A DNA stretch of 56,459 nucleotides, taken from contig JACRKC010000079.1 of NCBI GenBank assembly GCA_016235555.1, positions 1 through 56,459 of the forward strand, in the 5' to 3' direction. The notes beneath the pieces were generated by a model. That model ran no database searches and was not told the origin of the DNA. It saw nothing but the letters and a program-made list of their open reading frames with translations. The position numbers and the translations under genes were made by a program. Positions 37,601 through 47,370 of this stretch are shown here, piece by piece. Numbering within the stretch: position 1 is the first letter of the stretch; every line of letters starts with the position of its first letter. The DNA comes from Verrucomicrobiota bacterium. Lineage in GTDB: Bacteria; Verrucomicrobiota; Verrucomicrobiia; Opitutales; Opitutaceae.

Positions 37601-37705
37601 GGCCAGGAGCCCCGCGCTGAAAGGCGCGGCGAGCGCGAAGGCAACGACGACGAACCACGTATGATATCGACGAAGAGGAGCGAGGGATGGGGTTTTCATT
37701 CGCAT
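34697..37705 (-). CDS. Exported GH55/pectate-lyase-like double beta-helix protein with C-terminal propeller
   Basis: A 1002-residue exported protein. A signal peptide is followed by two Pectate_lyase_3-type right-handed helix domains: the first opens with FGAHADGAGDDADALQAAVN and the second with VRSLGAKGDGTTDDTAALRTA near residue 375. The tandem arrangement recalls GH55 exo-beta-1,3-glucanases. A Gly/Arg/Pro/Ala-rich insert lies at about 503-546 within the second helix. The last third is an SMP-30/NHL-like propeller (ASGLTVGTAGELYFSDAANK, ADRAGNVYLASDQVWIYDR). I cannot assign a substrate or confirm catalytic residues. ATG 37705 begins the signal peptide; 37699 is equally possible. It is separated from the upstream operon by a terminator and a hairpin. 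Confidence 0.8.
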   Translation of the reverse strand: MRMKTPSLAPLRRYHTWFVVVAFALAAPFSAGLLAQSFFPQRPDDPRAVDFTTEAFGAHADGAGDDADALQAAVNRVQETTRIGVVLIPAGRYRLGKTVRVWQGIRLIGYGATRPVFVLGRDTPGFQSGTGRYLIHFADNRPPEGGPIVDASEFTFYSGMSNINFELQDGNPAAIAVRFHVAQHSALTHMDFRVGSARAALEDIGNQASDIHVHGGQYGIITKRTAPVWQFLLMDSSFDGQRTAAIQTMEAGMTLVRVKISNTPVALQIAPGEVEQLYARDLQLENIRDAAFAAGNWRNAHSAVTLTNIACTNVPHFFAGDPPVDAPAPHYVMEHFSLGLEIGADGRDAGIHLRHRERARAQPAPAVASDIPPLPPMAQWINVRSLGAKGDGTTDDTAALRTAIERHAALFFPSGIYRVSGSLTLKPDTALIGLNPGNTQIALLDGSEGFAGEGDPIGVVVAPRSGRNIISSLAVATGVRNPRAAGVIWLAGPASMLDDVSFPVRGGGGFFGGRGPGLAGRGATGATGGAPATPPAPPPGGFGRGPSYSNTQAADLLVKDGGGGIFRGNWPHDTNGKVGLRVENTSTPCKIYQMSVEHHARIETQFHNVRNWEIYALQTEEENPAGAEAYAIDIQDSSDLLFANTYMYRVSRNVLPKTHAAIVRRSDRIAFENMKVFSQTRLAFDHAVLEEGSGAAVRPHFFTRFTVNREMPTAVARPLPAVFAPGAALTQLASGFSNASGLTVGTAGELYFSDAANKKIFRWNEAAKKVDLLAEIPGQPQVLGFVAPSHLLAIANEKTVYRIKTDGTGAAETVAETAEVAPDTTLLLPVGLHNQWWVMQDMIERRGFLFRRGSNTAFISRVTDEPRAYFYAPETKTAIMAGGTWRPNLQSSQLAAFKPGTAHYLTSEDDGRTYLATLASYRSLTATVFAERGGTSVVADRAGNVYLASDQVWIYDRTGKEIGVIELPERPASLAFGGSDRQTLFIGARGALYAIRTAAPGQ

Positions 37706-37755
37706 TGGGTCCGATACCGCGAAGCTTGCTTCGCCTAGACTGGCGTAACTGCGAA

Positions 37756-37789
37756 CGCCAGCGAGCGGACAAGCAACCACTCGCTGGCG
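37756..37789. repeat. Palindrome CGCCAGCGAG/CTCGCTGGCG
   Basis: A perfect 10-bp stem (37756-37765 with 37780-37789) around a 14-base loop, between the terminator of the metallo-hydrolase gene and the start of the beta-helix gene. It looks like a dispersed repeat, but could also act on the downstream leader. Confidence 0.5.
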
Positions 37790-37841
37790 CTCGCGGCTAC
37801 CAAACTGAACTCCGGTTGAGAGAGCATGAGGGTGGATTTGC

Positions 37842-37867
37842 AAAATACCCCGCGGCCTGCCGCGGGG
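37842..37867 (-). terminator. Intrinsic terminator after the metallo-beta-lactamase-fold gene
   Basis: CCCCGCGG at 37848-37855 and CCGCGGGG at 37860-37867 form an 8-bp stem with a 4-base loop. On the minus strand it is followed by TATTTTG, immediately after the stop codon at 37872. Confidence 0.75.
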
Positions 37868-37871
37868 CCGT

Positions 37872-38795
37872 TTACTTGGCGCCGGCCCGTTCGGCTGCGA
37901 GTCGATCACGAAACGCGGTTTCCGCGCTCGCGACGAGTTTCTTCCAGCCGTCGGGATCGATGAAGGGATTCTCGGTTTCGCCGCGTTCGAGGCGGGCGAA
38001 CTTCTGCGCCATCGCAAACTGGCCGCCGTGCGGCGCAAAGAAAATGTCGCAGGGCAGCGCGCGCAGTTTCGCGAAAGTGGCCTCGAAGTCCTGCACGAAC
38101 TCCAGGTAGAGCGGGTTGTCGAGCAGGCGCGTGCCGTCGTTGATGCTCGCGCTGCTGAAAAACACGACGCGCCGCGTGGCCGCGCCATCCGTCACGTCCA
38201 TCGTCCACGTCGTGGCGCCGCGGGTGTGGCCCGGCGTGAGGCGAGCGACGAGCGTCGTGCCGCCGAGCGCGACGCGCTCGGCGTCCGCCACGATGCGATC
38301 CACTTTTACGGGCGCGTAGAGGATCGTATCCTTCGGCCATTGGATGTAGTCGGCGGCGCCGCCGGACTCGAGCGTGCGCGCATCCGCGGCGCTCGCGACG
38401 ATCTGCGCGCCGGTCAGTTTCTTCATGAGCGCATGGCCGCCGACATGATCGATGTGCGCGTGGCTGCTGAGGATGACCTTGATGTCGGCCACGCTAAAGC
38501 CGAGCTGCTCGACGCCGCGCTGGATGATCGGCACGGTGTCCTCGAATCCGGTGTCGAGCAGGATGTGCCCGTCCGGCGTCGTGATGAGGAACGCACTCAC
38601 GCCGCTGGCGCCGACATAGTGGATGTTGCCGACGAGCCGCCGCGGCGGCACAGGCGCGCGCCAACTGTCGAAGAGCCGCTTGACCCAAGCAGCGTTGGGC
38701 GCGGGTGGCAGCGCGCGCGCCGGCGGCTCCGCGGCGAACCCGCCGCCGGCGAGGGCGGCGCCGCCGAACGCGAGGAGGAGCGCGGGTTTGATCAT
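37872..38795 (-). CDS. Subclass B3-type metallo-beta-lactamase fold hydrolase
   Basis: A 307-residue exported zinc hydrolase. A signal peptide (MIKPALLLAFGGAALAGGGF) is followed by NIHYVGASGVSAFLITTPDG, typical of subclass B3. All six zinc ligands are present in B3 spacing: H112, H114, D116 and H117 in SSHAHIDHVGG, H190 in LTPGHTRG and H256 in FAPHGGQF. By family it could hydrolyse penicillins or carbapenems, but environmental B3-fold proteins also include lactonases and other esterases. Its start overlaps the stop of the unknown gene upstream (ATGA), and it is the last gene of a hemicellulose operon, ending at a terminator. That context argues for a sugar-lactone or ester substrate as an alternative. 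Confidence 0.88.
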   Translation of the reverse strand: MIKPALLLAFGGAALAGGGFAAEPPARALPPAPNAAWVKRLFDSWRAPVPPRRLVGNIHYVGASGVSAFLITTPDGHILLDTGFEDTVPIIQRGVEQLGFSVADIKVILSSHAHIDHVGGHALMKKLTGAQIVASAADARTLESGGAADYIQWPKDTILYAPVKVDRIVADAERVALGGTTLVARLTPGHTRGATTWTMDVTDGAATRRVVFFSSASINDGTRLLDNPLYLEFVQDFEATFAKLRALPCDIFFAPHGGQFAMAQKFARLERGETENPFIDPDGWKKLVASAETAFRDRLAAERAGAK

Positions 38796-39547
38796 TTCGC
38801 CGCGGGATCGGTGAGCGTGAAGGTGAGGCGAGAGAGCGGCTGGTCGTTGGCGTCGAGAAAGCGCGCGCAGCAATCGACCATGCCGGCGTTCTGCACGACG
38901 AGGAAGCGGACGATATTCGCACCTTTCTTCAACGTGAGCTTTCTCGAAACACTGTCGTCGATCGTGGTCTGCTTGTCGCCGTAGACGGCGGTTACTTCCT
39001 GGCCGTTGACCCACCAGACGGAGCCGGCGTTGGACCCGACCGCGAGGCGCACGCCACTGATTTCATCGGGGCTGTTCACCACGGTGACGCCCCAGAACAC
39101 GACGTTCGAGGTCGGCTTCCCTTGGAAAAACGCGAGGTGATAAAGGTTGAGGTTGTGCCTGCTGCAATCGACCGCGTGCCAGGTGTAGTCGGCGGTCGCG
39201 ACCTTCACCTCGTTGCCATCGCGGGAGAAGAGGGAATACCCGGCGATCGTCACCTTGTCGCCGTCTCGCGGCATAACGGAATTCTGGTTGGCGAAATATT
39301 CCTTTGTTGCGGCGGCTCGAATCGCGGAATCCGTAACACGTCCGTCGCCCGGAATCGGGTCGAGCACGAGCCAGCGGGTGAGAAAACCTTCGGGCCCGGC
39401 CGGCACGCTGCCCGCGGTGGCGGGTTTGAGCACGGGCGAAGCGGCGATGCCCGGCGCCTTGGAGTCGGCAGCGAGAGCCGGCCGCGTAGCGGCGAGCGTG
39501 AAGAGCGAGGCAGCGAGCGCGCAGAAAATCTTGCGAGGCGTGATCAT
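38792..39547 (-). CDS. Secreted beta-sandwich protein of unknown function
   Basis: A 251-residue exported protein; the signal peptide is MITPRKIFCALAASLFTLAA and adjoining residues. The mature part begins with a WLVLDPIPGDGRVTD segment and continues through predicted beta strands (GVRLAVGSNAGSVWWVNGQEV, KKGANIVRFLVVQNAG) resembling ligand-binding or carbohydrate-binding sandwich domains attached to esterases and glycosidases. It ends with a conspicuous MVDCCARFLD motif. I do not recognise a catalytic site. It starts 31 bases after the GH43 gene and its stop overlaps the start of the metallo-hydrolase gene, so the two are translationally coupled. ATG 39547 is chosen for the signal peptide. Confidence 0.8.
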   Translation of the reverse strand: MITPRKIFCALAASLFTLAATRPALAADSKAPGIAASPVLKPATAGSVPAGPEGFLTRWLVLDPIPGDGRVTDSAIRAAATKEYFANQNSVMPRDGDKVTIAGYSLFSRDGNEVKVATADYTWHAVDCSRHNLNLYHLAFFQGKPTSNVVFWGVTVVNSPDEISGVRLAVGSNAGSVWWVNGQEVTAVYGDKQTTIDDSVSRKLTLKKGANIVRFLVVQNAGMVDCCARFLDANDQPLSRLTFTLTDPAAK

Positions 39548-39578
39548 GGTGACGGCAGCGGGTTGCGGCGAGCGACGC

Positions 39579-41138
39579 TCAAAGGCCTTGCAGATGCCAA
39601 CGCTGCCGGTCGCTGGCCGGGTTGAATTTCGCGAGCGTGGCGAAACCCGCACCGGCGGCCGAAAGCGCGAGCGGCTCTTTCACGCCGGGGACGGTGTTTG
39701 GCCTGATGCGATAAGAACCATCGGTGAGTTGCTGGATGCACCAGAGCTGCTCGGGCGCGCCCGTGAACGCCGGCACGGTGGTGAGCTCGGCGTCGGCGGT
39801 CGCGGCGAGGGCACGGTCGGTGCCGGCGACGGTGATTTTGAAATAGGGCGCGCCGGGATAACCGCCGGCGTTAGGCGCGGGGCTGATGGTCCATTTCTGC
39901 TGCGCCTGATCGAGGTAGTTGGCCATGCGGGTGTCGACGTTGCCCGCGGGCCAGTTTTTCGAGACGACCGCGACATCCTGCGGCGGAATGGGCGAGCCCG
40001 TGCCCGCGAACATACCGCCGCCCGGGCCGCGACCGCGGCCTCCGCCTGGGGTGGCTTCGCCGGCCGCGACTGGCGTGGCGCCACTGGGCGCTCCGGGTGC
40101 GGTGGCGCCCGGGGGAGCGGCCCGGCCTGGACCGCGGCCTCCGCGTGCCCCGCCGCCGCGACCGGACGTCAGCGGCACGCCTTCAACGGCGAGTTCGAGC
40201 GCCGTGCCGGTGCGCACCGAGCGAAGCTGGTAGCTGCCGGTCTTGGCGTTGTCGCCGGCCACGGGCCATCCGTCGCGCCATAGCAACGGCCGGATGGCGA
40301 GCACACTCGCGCCGCCACGATCGAGATCGGCCTCGTAGTGATAAGAGAAAACCTCGACGCCGTCGCCGAGGTCGAGACGGCCGAAGTGGCCCGGCCCGAC
40401 GACCCGGCTCTCGGAACCGAGAAAAAGTTTTCCGCCACCCTGCATCATATCGAGATCGTCGTGGTCGACGAACGGGCCGGTGGGGCTGCGCGAGCGGCCG
40501 ACGCGGATATTGTAGTTGGAATTCGCGCCCTGGCAGCACGAGCCGTGGGTCGCGAGCAGGTAATACCAGTCGTCGTGGAAGATCATGATCGAAGCCTCGC
40601 AGTTGATCGCGAGATCGACGGGCTTCGGCTTCGGGTCGACGCGCCGGCCGGTTTTCGGATCGAGTTCGACGATGCGGATGGTGCCGAAATAGGAACCGTA
40701 GGTGAGCCAGAGCTTGCCGGTCTTCGGGTCGAGCAGCAGGCCGGGATCGATGCCGTTGCAGTCCTCCACGCCGTCGGTCGACGCGACCTCGCCGCCTTTC
40801 TCCCACTTGAACTGCGGCGACTCCGGGTCGAGCGTCGGGCTCGAGATCATGTCGATCTGCGCGTGGGGCTGGCCGCCGGCATTGTGCGCGACATACATGT
40901 AGTAGCGATCGCCGAGGCGGATGACATCCGGGGCGAGGCCGGTGACCGGAGGCACGGCGCCGCGACGCCACGTCCAGCCATCGTCGGAGACGAGCGGGCT
41001 TCCGCCGGTGCCCCAGGTGTAGAATTTGCCGTCGCAGCGAACGAGGGTGGACGGGTCGTGGATTTGGATGACGCCGTCGAGCGCGAAGGCCGACGGAAGG
41101 AGCGGAAGGAGCGCCGCGGCAAAGAGGCGGAAGTTCAT
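39579..41138 (-). CDS. GH43 arabinanase-like glycosidase with C-terminal lectin domain
   Basis: A 519-residue exported enzyme. The five-bladed propeller has the GH43 triad: D28 in IQIHDPST (base), D131 in NGIDPGLLLDP and E181 in CEASIMIF (acid). HGSCCQGANSNYNIRVGRS and VGPGHFGRL resemble endo-alpha-1,5-L-arabinanases, where a His near the GPGH motif helps hold calcium. The C-terminal part (about 385-519) looks like a ricin-type beta-trefoil (LWCIQQLTDGSYRI, RQRWHLQGL). A long Gly/Pro/Ala/Arg tract (about 323-376) interrupts the start of this lectin region. It is third in the minus-strand operon begun at 43714. Exact specificity, arabinan or arabinoxylan, cannot be decided. Confidence 0.92.
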   Translation of the reverse strand: MNFRLFAAALLPLLPSAFALDGVIQIHDPSTLVRCDGKFYTWGTGGSPLVSDDGWTWRRGAVPPVTGLAPDVIRLGDRYYMYVAHNAGGQPHAQIDMISSPTLDPESPQFKWEKGGEVASTDGVEDCNGIDPGLLLDPKTGKLWLTYGSYFGTIRIVELDPKTGRRVDPKPKPVDLAINCEASIMIFHDDWYYLLATHGSCCQGANSNYNIRVGRSRSPTGPFVDHDDLDMMQGGGKLFLGSESRVVGPGHFGRLDLGDGVEVFSYHYEADLDRGGASVLAIRPLLWRDGWPVAGDNAKTGSYQLRSVRTGTALELAVEGVPLTSGRGGGARGGRGPGRAAPPGATAPGAPSGATPVAAGEATPGGGRGRGPGGGMFAGTGSPIPPQDVAVVSKNWPAGNVDTRMANYLDQAQQKWTISPAPNAGGYPGAPYFKITVAGTDRALAATADAELTTVPAFTGAPEQLWCIQQLTDGSYRIRPNTVPGVKEPLALSAAGAGFATLAKFNPASDRQRWHLQGL

Positions 41139-41189
41139 GGAGAAAACAATCCGTCGCCGGACACGCCGGCGGTCAGATGAGCGAGGAGC

Positions 41190-43840
<2,651 letters not shown>

Positions 43841-43869
43841 TTAAGGCATAATCGCGCCTATGGCCGCGG

Positions 43870-44097
43870 TCATAGTCGTGGAATGGCAGGCCTTCCGGTG
43901 GCACTCGCCGGCTTCCGCCTTAGCCCCGCTTCTCCTTCCCGGCGGAACTCCCGCACGCAGAGCTTCAGCGAGCTGCCGCCCCCCCCCGTTTCCCGGCCCA
44001 CCAGCGCCTGCGGGAATCCCTCCTGCAGGTGCAAGCGCACCACCTTCAATCGCTCGTCGAACGTGTAGCGCCGACTCGCTCCCGCGGTCCTCGTCAT
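43870..44097 (-). pseudogene. Transposase remnant (IS3-like OrfA helix-turn-helix)
   Basis: About 75 codons starting with an OrfA-like helix-turn-helix: RRYTFDERLKVVRLHLQEGFP, then SSLKLCVREFRREGEAGLRR. This resembles the DNA-binding part of IS3-type transposases. No catalytic DDE partner frame and no inverted-repeat ends follow. The region holds an uninterrupted run of nine C on the plus strand, giving GGGG where relatives have ordinary residues. It joins the recombinase remnant at about 44097, so one element probably inserted into or recombined with the other. Confidence 0.65.
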
Positions 44098-44754
44098 TGA
44101 GGGTGTTCGCGATGTCGGTGAGCGAGGTGAGTTTCGCGGTCAGCTCGAAGATTCGCTTGATCGTTGCCGCCTCGGTCGGATGCGGACTCAGGCCCTGCAG
44201 GGTCTCGTCGTAGACATAACCGAAGGGCACTTGGCCGCCCGTCCAGAATCCGCGTTTTGCCTGCTCATTGAGTTTGATCCGGATTTTCTCGGCTGTGTTG
44301 TCGCGTTCATACTCATTCATGCTTATCACGATGTTGTCCTTGAGGCGCCCGGACGGTGTCGCCTCGGAGATGTCTTCCGTGACGCTGACCAGTTGACAGT
44401 CGTGCGCCTTGAGAATCGCGCGGAACGGCGCCCATTCGCTCGTGCTGCGCAGCACTCGCTCCAGTTTGAAGATTACGACGACTTTGATTTCACCGGCCTC
44501 GATCTGAGGCATCAGTGCCCGGATGCCGGGGCGGTTCAGCGAACCGCCCGAGCAGGCCGGATCGGAAAACAGGCGACCTCGAACCAGCCGTCGTTGGCGT
44601 GTTGCGCGATGAAATCGCGGTAGACGGCGGCCTGGCTTTCGCAGGAGTCGAAGCGGCCTCCGACCTGGTTGGCGGTCGAGACGCGGGTGTAAATCGCCAC
44701 CGCGATGGCGTGGGCGCGGGGACGAACGGATGCAGATGACGCGAGCGCTGGCAT
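44098..44754 (-). pseudogene. Serine site-specific recombinase, frameshifted and truncated
   Basis: Starting at ATG 44754, preceded by a strong AAGGAGG, the frame reads a resolvase N-terminus with the catalytic-serine motif YTRVSTANQ and CESQAAVYRDFIAQH. Near 44566 the frame shifts by one base: the original frame soon stops, while another continues with SDPACSGGSLNRPGIRALM, IFKLERVLRST, MNEYERDNTAEKIRIKLNEQAK and GGQVPFGYVYDE, the resolvase end and recombinase domain. The C-terminal zinc-ribbon and coiled-coil regions are missing, cut where the transposase remnant begins. It is a decayed recombinase from an integrative element. The strong ribosome-binding site is unlike local genes and supports transfer. 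Confidence 0.8.
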
Positions 44755-45037
44755 GACAAGAACCTCCTTGGCGGTTGGAGGGACGATCCGATTTCGGCCT
44801 CGGCGCCGGGTTGAGTAGTGACGCCGGACATTCTCGCCCATCGCGGGAAATTCTCACGCGCCGAATTCTAACAGCGCCTCGGCGGAGTGTGTTTTCGAGC
44901 GATTTTCCGCGAATGGCCGCGAGCCCAATCGGAGAACTTATTTCGTGGCCGTTAAGACGGCGTTTTCACTCGTCGCAGCGACACAGTCCTTTGCAAAAAT
45001 TTAAACCCGACTCACTCGGTTCGTGATACGGGAAAAA

Positions 45038-45127
45038 TGGCGGAGAGGGAGGGATTCGAACCCCCGGTGAGCTTGCACCCACAGCGGTTTTCAAGACCGC
45101 CGCAATAGACCACTCTGCCACCTCTCC
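45038..45127 (-). tRNA. tRNA-Ser (anticodon UGA)
   Basis: A 90-base class II tRNA on the minus strand. Acceptor arms GGAGAGG (45121-45127) and CCTCTCC (complement of 45042-45048), discriminator G and an encoded CCA (45038-45040) are present. The anticodon stem-loop is GCGGT-CTTGAAA-ACCGC, reading UGA, so it decodes UCA. A long variable arm and the T-loop TTCGAAT complete the serine pattern. It lies 284 bases upstream of the recombinase remnant, with its 3' end facing it. Confidence 0.97.
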
Positions 45128-45695
45128 ATCAATTTCTTATGATTTCAATCTTTCACGCACCGACAATCGCATAGCGTGATCGGTGCATTTTTTGCAACTA
45201 TCCACGCACGAAGGCGACACCGGCAAGGCGGGTGAGTGTGCGGCCTGCCGGGCACTCCGCAACGTCGAAGTTTGTGTCGAGCTGAGGCTGGGCGCTGCTC
45301 AGTTTCCTGCAATCCGGTGCGCGCGGCGGAGCGGTGGTTTTCAACCGCCGAGCTTGGGCGCTTGGAAAAGCGCCCTCCGCAGTGCACGAAAGTGAGATGC
45401 GCCCGCTGAGGCGGTCACCGGGAACCGCCGAAACCTGGCAGGGTGCTGCGGACCACGCCTCGCAGTATTTTCCGACAAAGTCCGCGGTGGTGTGCAGGGT
45501 GCACCGTGACATGTCAGGCCCCCTCCACTTGATACCAGTTACGTTGCGGTTTGGCATGGTAGGCCCGGCCCCGCCAGCCGCGTGCTCGGCCAAGCGGTCC
45601 GGCACCTGCCGGACTGGTGGCAACCACGCCACGACTGGAGATGAGCGCGACCGTGAGCGTGTCGCGGCCCAGCTCAGGAACGCAGCCCCGGCAAC
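45128..45695. other. Intergenic region without a recognisable gene
   Basis: About 570 bases between tRNA-Ser and the PIN-TRAM gene. Open frames exist on both strands but translate to Cys/Arg/Pro-rich sequence without family features. A perfect hairpin GGGCGCTT-GGAA-AAGCGCCC lies at 45356-45375, and GCACCGA (45157-45163) pairs with TCGGTGC (45180-45186) before ATTTTTT. The first is probably another dispersed palindrome. The second could be a terminator for rightward transcripts, although no rightward gene precedes it. Confidence 0.4.
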
Positions 45696-46724
45696 TTACT
45701 CGGTCTCCCCCACCTGGCGCGCAAAAATCATTTTCCCGCCGGCCGTCGGCAGCACACTCACAATTTCGGCCTGCACACGCTTGCCGATGAACGGGCGGCC
45801 GCCGTTCACGACCACCATCGAGCCGTCCTCGATGAACCCGACCGCCTGCGCCTCTTCCTTGCCCGGCTTCACCAGGTCCACGTCGAGCCGCTCACCGAGC
45901 ATCAACTCGGGGCGGAGCGATTTGGCGAGGGTGTTGAGGTTGAGCCACACGACCCCGTGAAACTCGGCCATCTTGGCGAGATTGTAGTCGGTCGTGAGCA
46001 GCTTCGCCTTCATCGACTGCGCGAGGAAGACGAGCTTCGCGTCCACGTCTTCACGCTTCTGCACCTCGCTCTCGACGATCCGGATATCGAGGTTCTTGAT
46101 CCTGCGCAGCTCGTTCAGCACCTCGAGGCCGCGCCGACCGCGCGCCTGCTTGTGGGGATCGGCGGAGTCGGCCACCGCCCGCAGTTCGTTCAGCACAAAC
46201 CGCGGGATCACCAGCGCCGCGGTGAGGAAGCCCGCCTCGCACACCCGCGCCACGCGTCCGTCGATCAATACGCTCGTGTCCACCACCACCAGCGGCACAT
46301 CGACCTCGTGCGGCACGAAGCGCACATAAGGAATCACGAGGTTGAACTCGTCCTTGCCCCGCAGCGCAATCACCGCCGCGAGATACGGACACACCACGAA
46401 CAGTCCCAGTCGGATCAGGTAGATCGTCGACGGATCCATCGGATCACCGCGCTGCGGATTGACGTCGAGGAGCGGCGAGATGCTCACCATGTGCGCCACG
46501 AGCAGGCCGATCGCGATGCCGAACGTCACCGCCGAAAGCGCCCGCAGCGAAAAACCCTTCAACATCACGTCGACCAGCACCACCAGCAGCCCGATACCGA
46601 GGCCCACGAGCATCGCGAGACCGCGGTAGCGGTCGCCGGCGAGCACAGTCACTTGTGCGAGCCACCCCGCCGCGACACACAGCGCGACGAAGACGATGCG
46701 GATGGGCAACAGGGTCGGGTTCAT
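45696..46724 (-). CDS. PIN-TRAM domain membrane protein (YacL-like)
   Basis: A 342-residue protein with three or four N-terminal transmembrane segments (residues about 1-120), then a PIN nuclease domain with acidic residues in VVDTSVLIDGRVARVCE, NELRAVADSAD, EDVDAKLVFLA and LTTDYNLAK, and a C-terminal TRAM domain (LVKPGKEEAQAVGFIEDGSMV) that may bind RNA. This YacL-type arrangement is widespread; its cellular role is not firmly known, and it is not a toxin-antitoxin PIN. ATG 46724 is chosen; GTG 46745 in frame would add MVVLLPR. It follows a 38-codon membrane-protein gene on the same strand. Confidence 0.9.
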   Translation of the reverse strand: MNPTLLPIRIVFVALCVAAGWLAQVTVLAGDRYRGLAMLVGLGIGLLVVLVDVMLKGFSLRALSAVTFGIAIGLLVAHMVSISPLLDVNPQRGDPMDPSTIYLIRLGLFVVCPYLAAVIALRGKDEFNLVIPYVRFVPHEVDVPLVVVDTSVLIDGRVARVCEAGFLTAALVIPRFVLNELRAVADSADPHKQARGRRGLEVLNELRRIKNLDIRIVESEVQKREDVDAKLVFLAQSMKAKLLTTDYNLAKMAEFHGVVWLNLNTLAKSLRPELMLGERLDVDLVKPGKEEAQAVGFIEDGSMVVVNGGRPFIGKRVQAEIVSVLPTAGGKMIFARQVGETE

Positions 46725-46748
46725 GCGTGGCAGCAGGACGACCACCGC

Positions 46749-46865
46749 TCAGGTGTGGCGCAAGAAAAACAAAATCACCGGCGCGCCCACCATCACCGCC
46801 ATCAACGCATAAAGCAGCATCTGCACCTTGCGGGCTTTGTTTTTTTCGGCTTCGGTGGCGTCCAT
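46749..46865 (-). CDS. Small single-span membrane protein, 38 residues
   Basis: MDATEAEKNKARKVQMLLYA and a following hydrophobic span (MAVMVGAPVILFFLRHT) encode a charged N-terminal tail and one transmembrane helix. It lies just upstream of the PIN-TRAM gene on the same strand, 24 bases before ATG 46724, and divergent from the EVE gene 30 bases away. The charged-tail plus single-helix plan and the placement support a real gene. I do not recognise a family, and no function is assigned. Confidence 0.6.
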   Translation of the reverse strand: MDATEAEKNKARKVQMLLYALMAVMVGAPVILFFLRHT

Positions 46866-46895
46866 TTCCGCCGAGCGCACCAGAGCCCCCCACCC

Positions 46896-47309
46896 ATGAC
46901 AACGCAATACTGGCTCGTGAAGACCGAGCCCTCCACCTATGCCTTCGCCGATCTCCAGCGGGACGGTCGCACTGACTGGACCGGCGTGCGCAACTACGCC
47001 GCCCGCGGCCACCTCAACGCCATGCACCCGGGCGACCGTGTGCTGGTTTATCACAGCGGCGACGACAAGGCCGTCATCGGCACCGCCGAGGTCACACGCG
47101 CCGCGTTTTCCGACCCAACCGCCGACGAGCCGGGCTGGGTCGCCGTCGAACTCAAGGCCGGCCAGCCCCTCGCCCAGCCCATCACGCTCGCCCAAGTCAA
47201 AGCCACCCCCGCGCTCGCCAAGATGGCGCTGATCCGCCTCTCGCGTCTCTCGGTGCAACCGGTCACCGCAGCCGAGTTCAAACTGATCCTCAAGCTCGGC
47301 GGCGCCTGA
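46896..47309 (+). CDS. EVE domain protein
   Basis: A 137-residue protein that is all EVE domain: TTQYWLVKTEPSTYAFADLQ, then TDWTGVRNYAARGHLNAMHPG, then VLVYHSGDDKAVIGTAEV and RLSRLSVQPVTAAEFKLIL. EVE domains belong to the PUA-like fold and in some systems recognise modified bases in DNA or RNA; this stand-alone form resembles thymocyte nuclear protein 1 homologues found widely in bacteria. ATG 46896 matches the conserved start; an upstream in-frame extension is a shadow of the opposite strand. It is divergent from the small membrane protein gene. Confidence 0.93.
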   Translation: MTTQYWLVKTEPSTYAFADLQRDGRTDWTGVRNYAARGHLNAMHPGDRVLVYHSGDDKAVIGTAEVTRAAFSDPTADEPGWVAVELKAGQPLAQPITLAQVKATPALAKMALIRLSRLSVQPVTAAEFKLILKLGGA

Positions 47310-47370
47310 CGCGAGCGGCGAAATTCCTGCCGGCAAAAAGCAACGCGATCATCGCCCCCGCCCGCGTGTG

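Noticed and set aside
34853-37738. 961-codon plus-strand frame opposite the beta-helix protein
   Set aside because: Shadow with Arg/Ala/Asp-rich composition and no motif.
43975-43990. Run of nine C as a possible phase-variation tract
   Set aside because: It lies inside an already truncated transposase remnant, so slippage would have no intact gene to switch.
45157-45192. Hairpin followed by T-run upstream of tRNA-Ser, as a terminator
   Set aside because: It would act on rightward transcripts, but no rightward gene precedes it and its loop is long; kept only as a note.
45696-46724. PIN domain protein as a VapC-type toxin
   Set aside because: N-terminal membrane segments and the C-terminal TRAM domain identify the YacL-like group, and no VapB-type antitoxin is adjacent.
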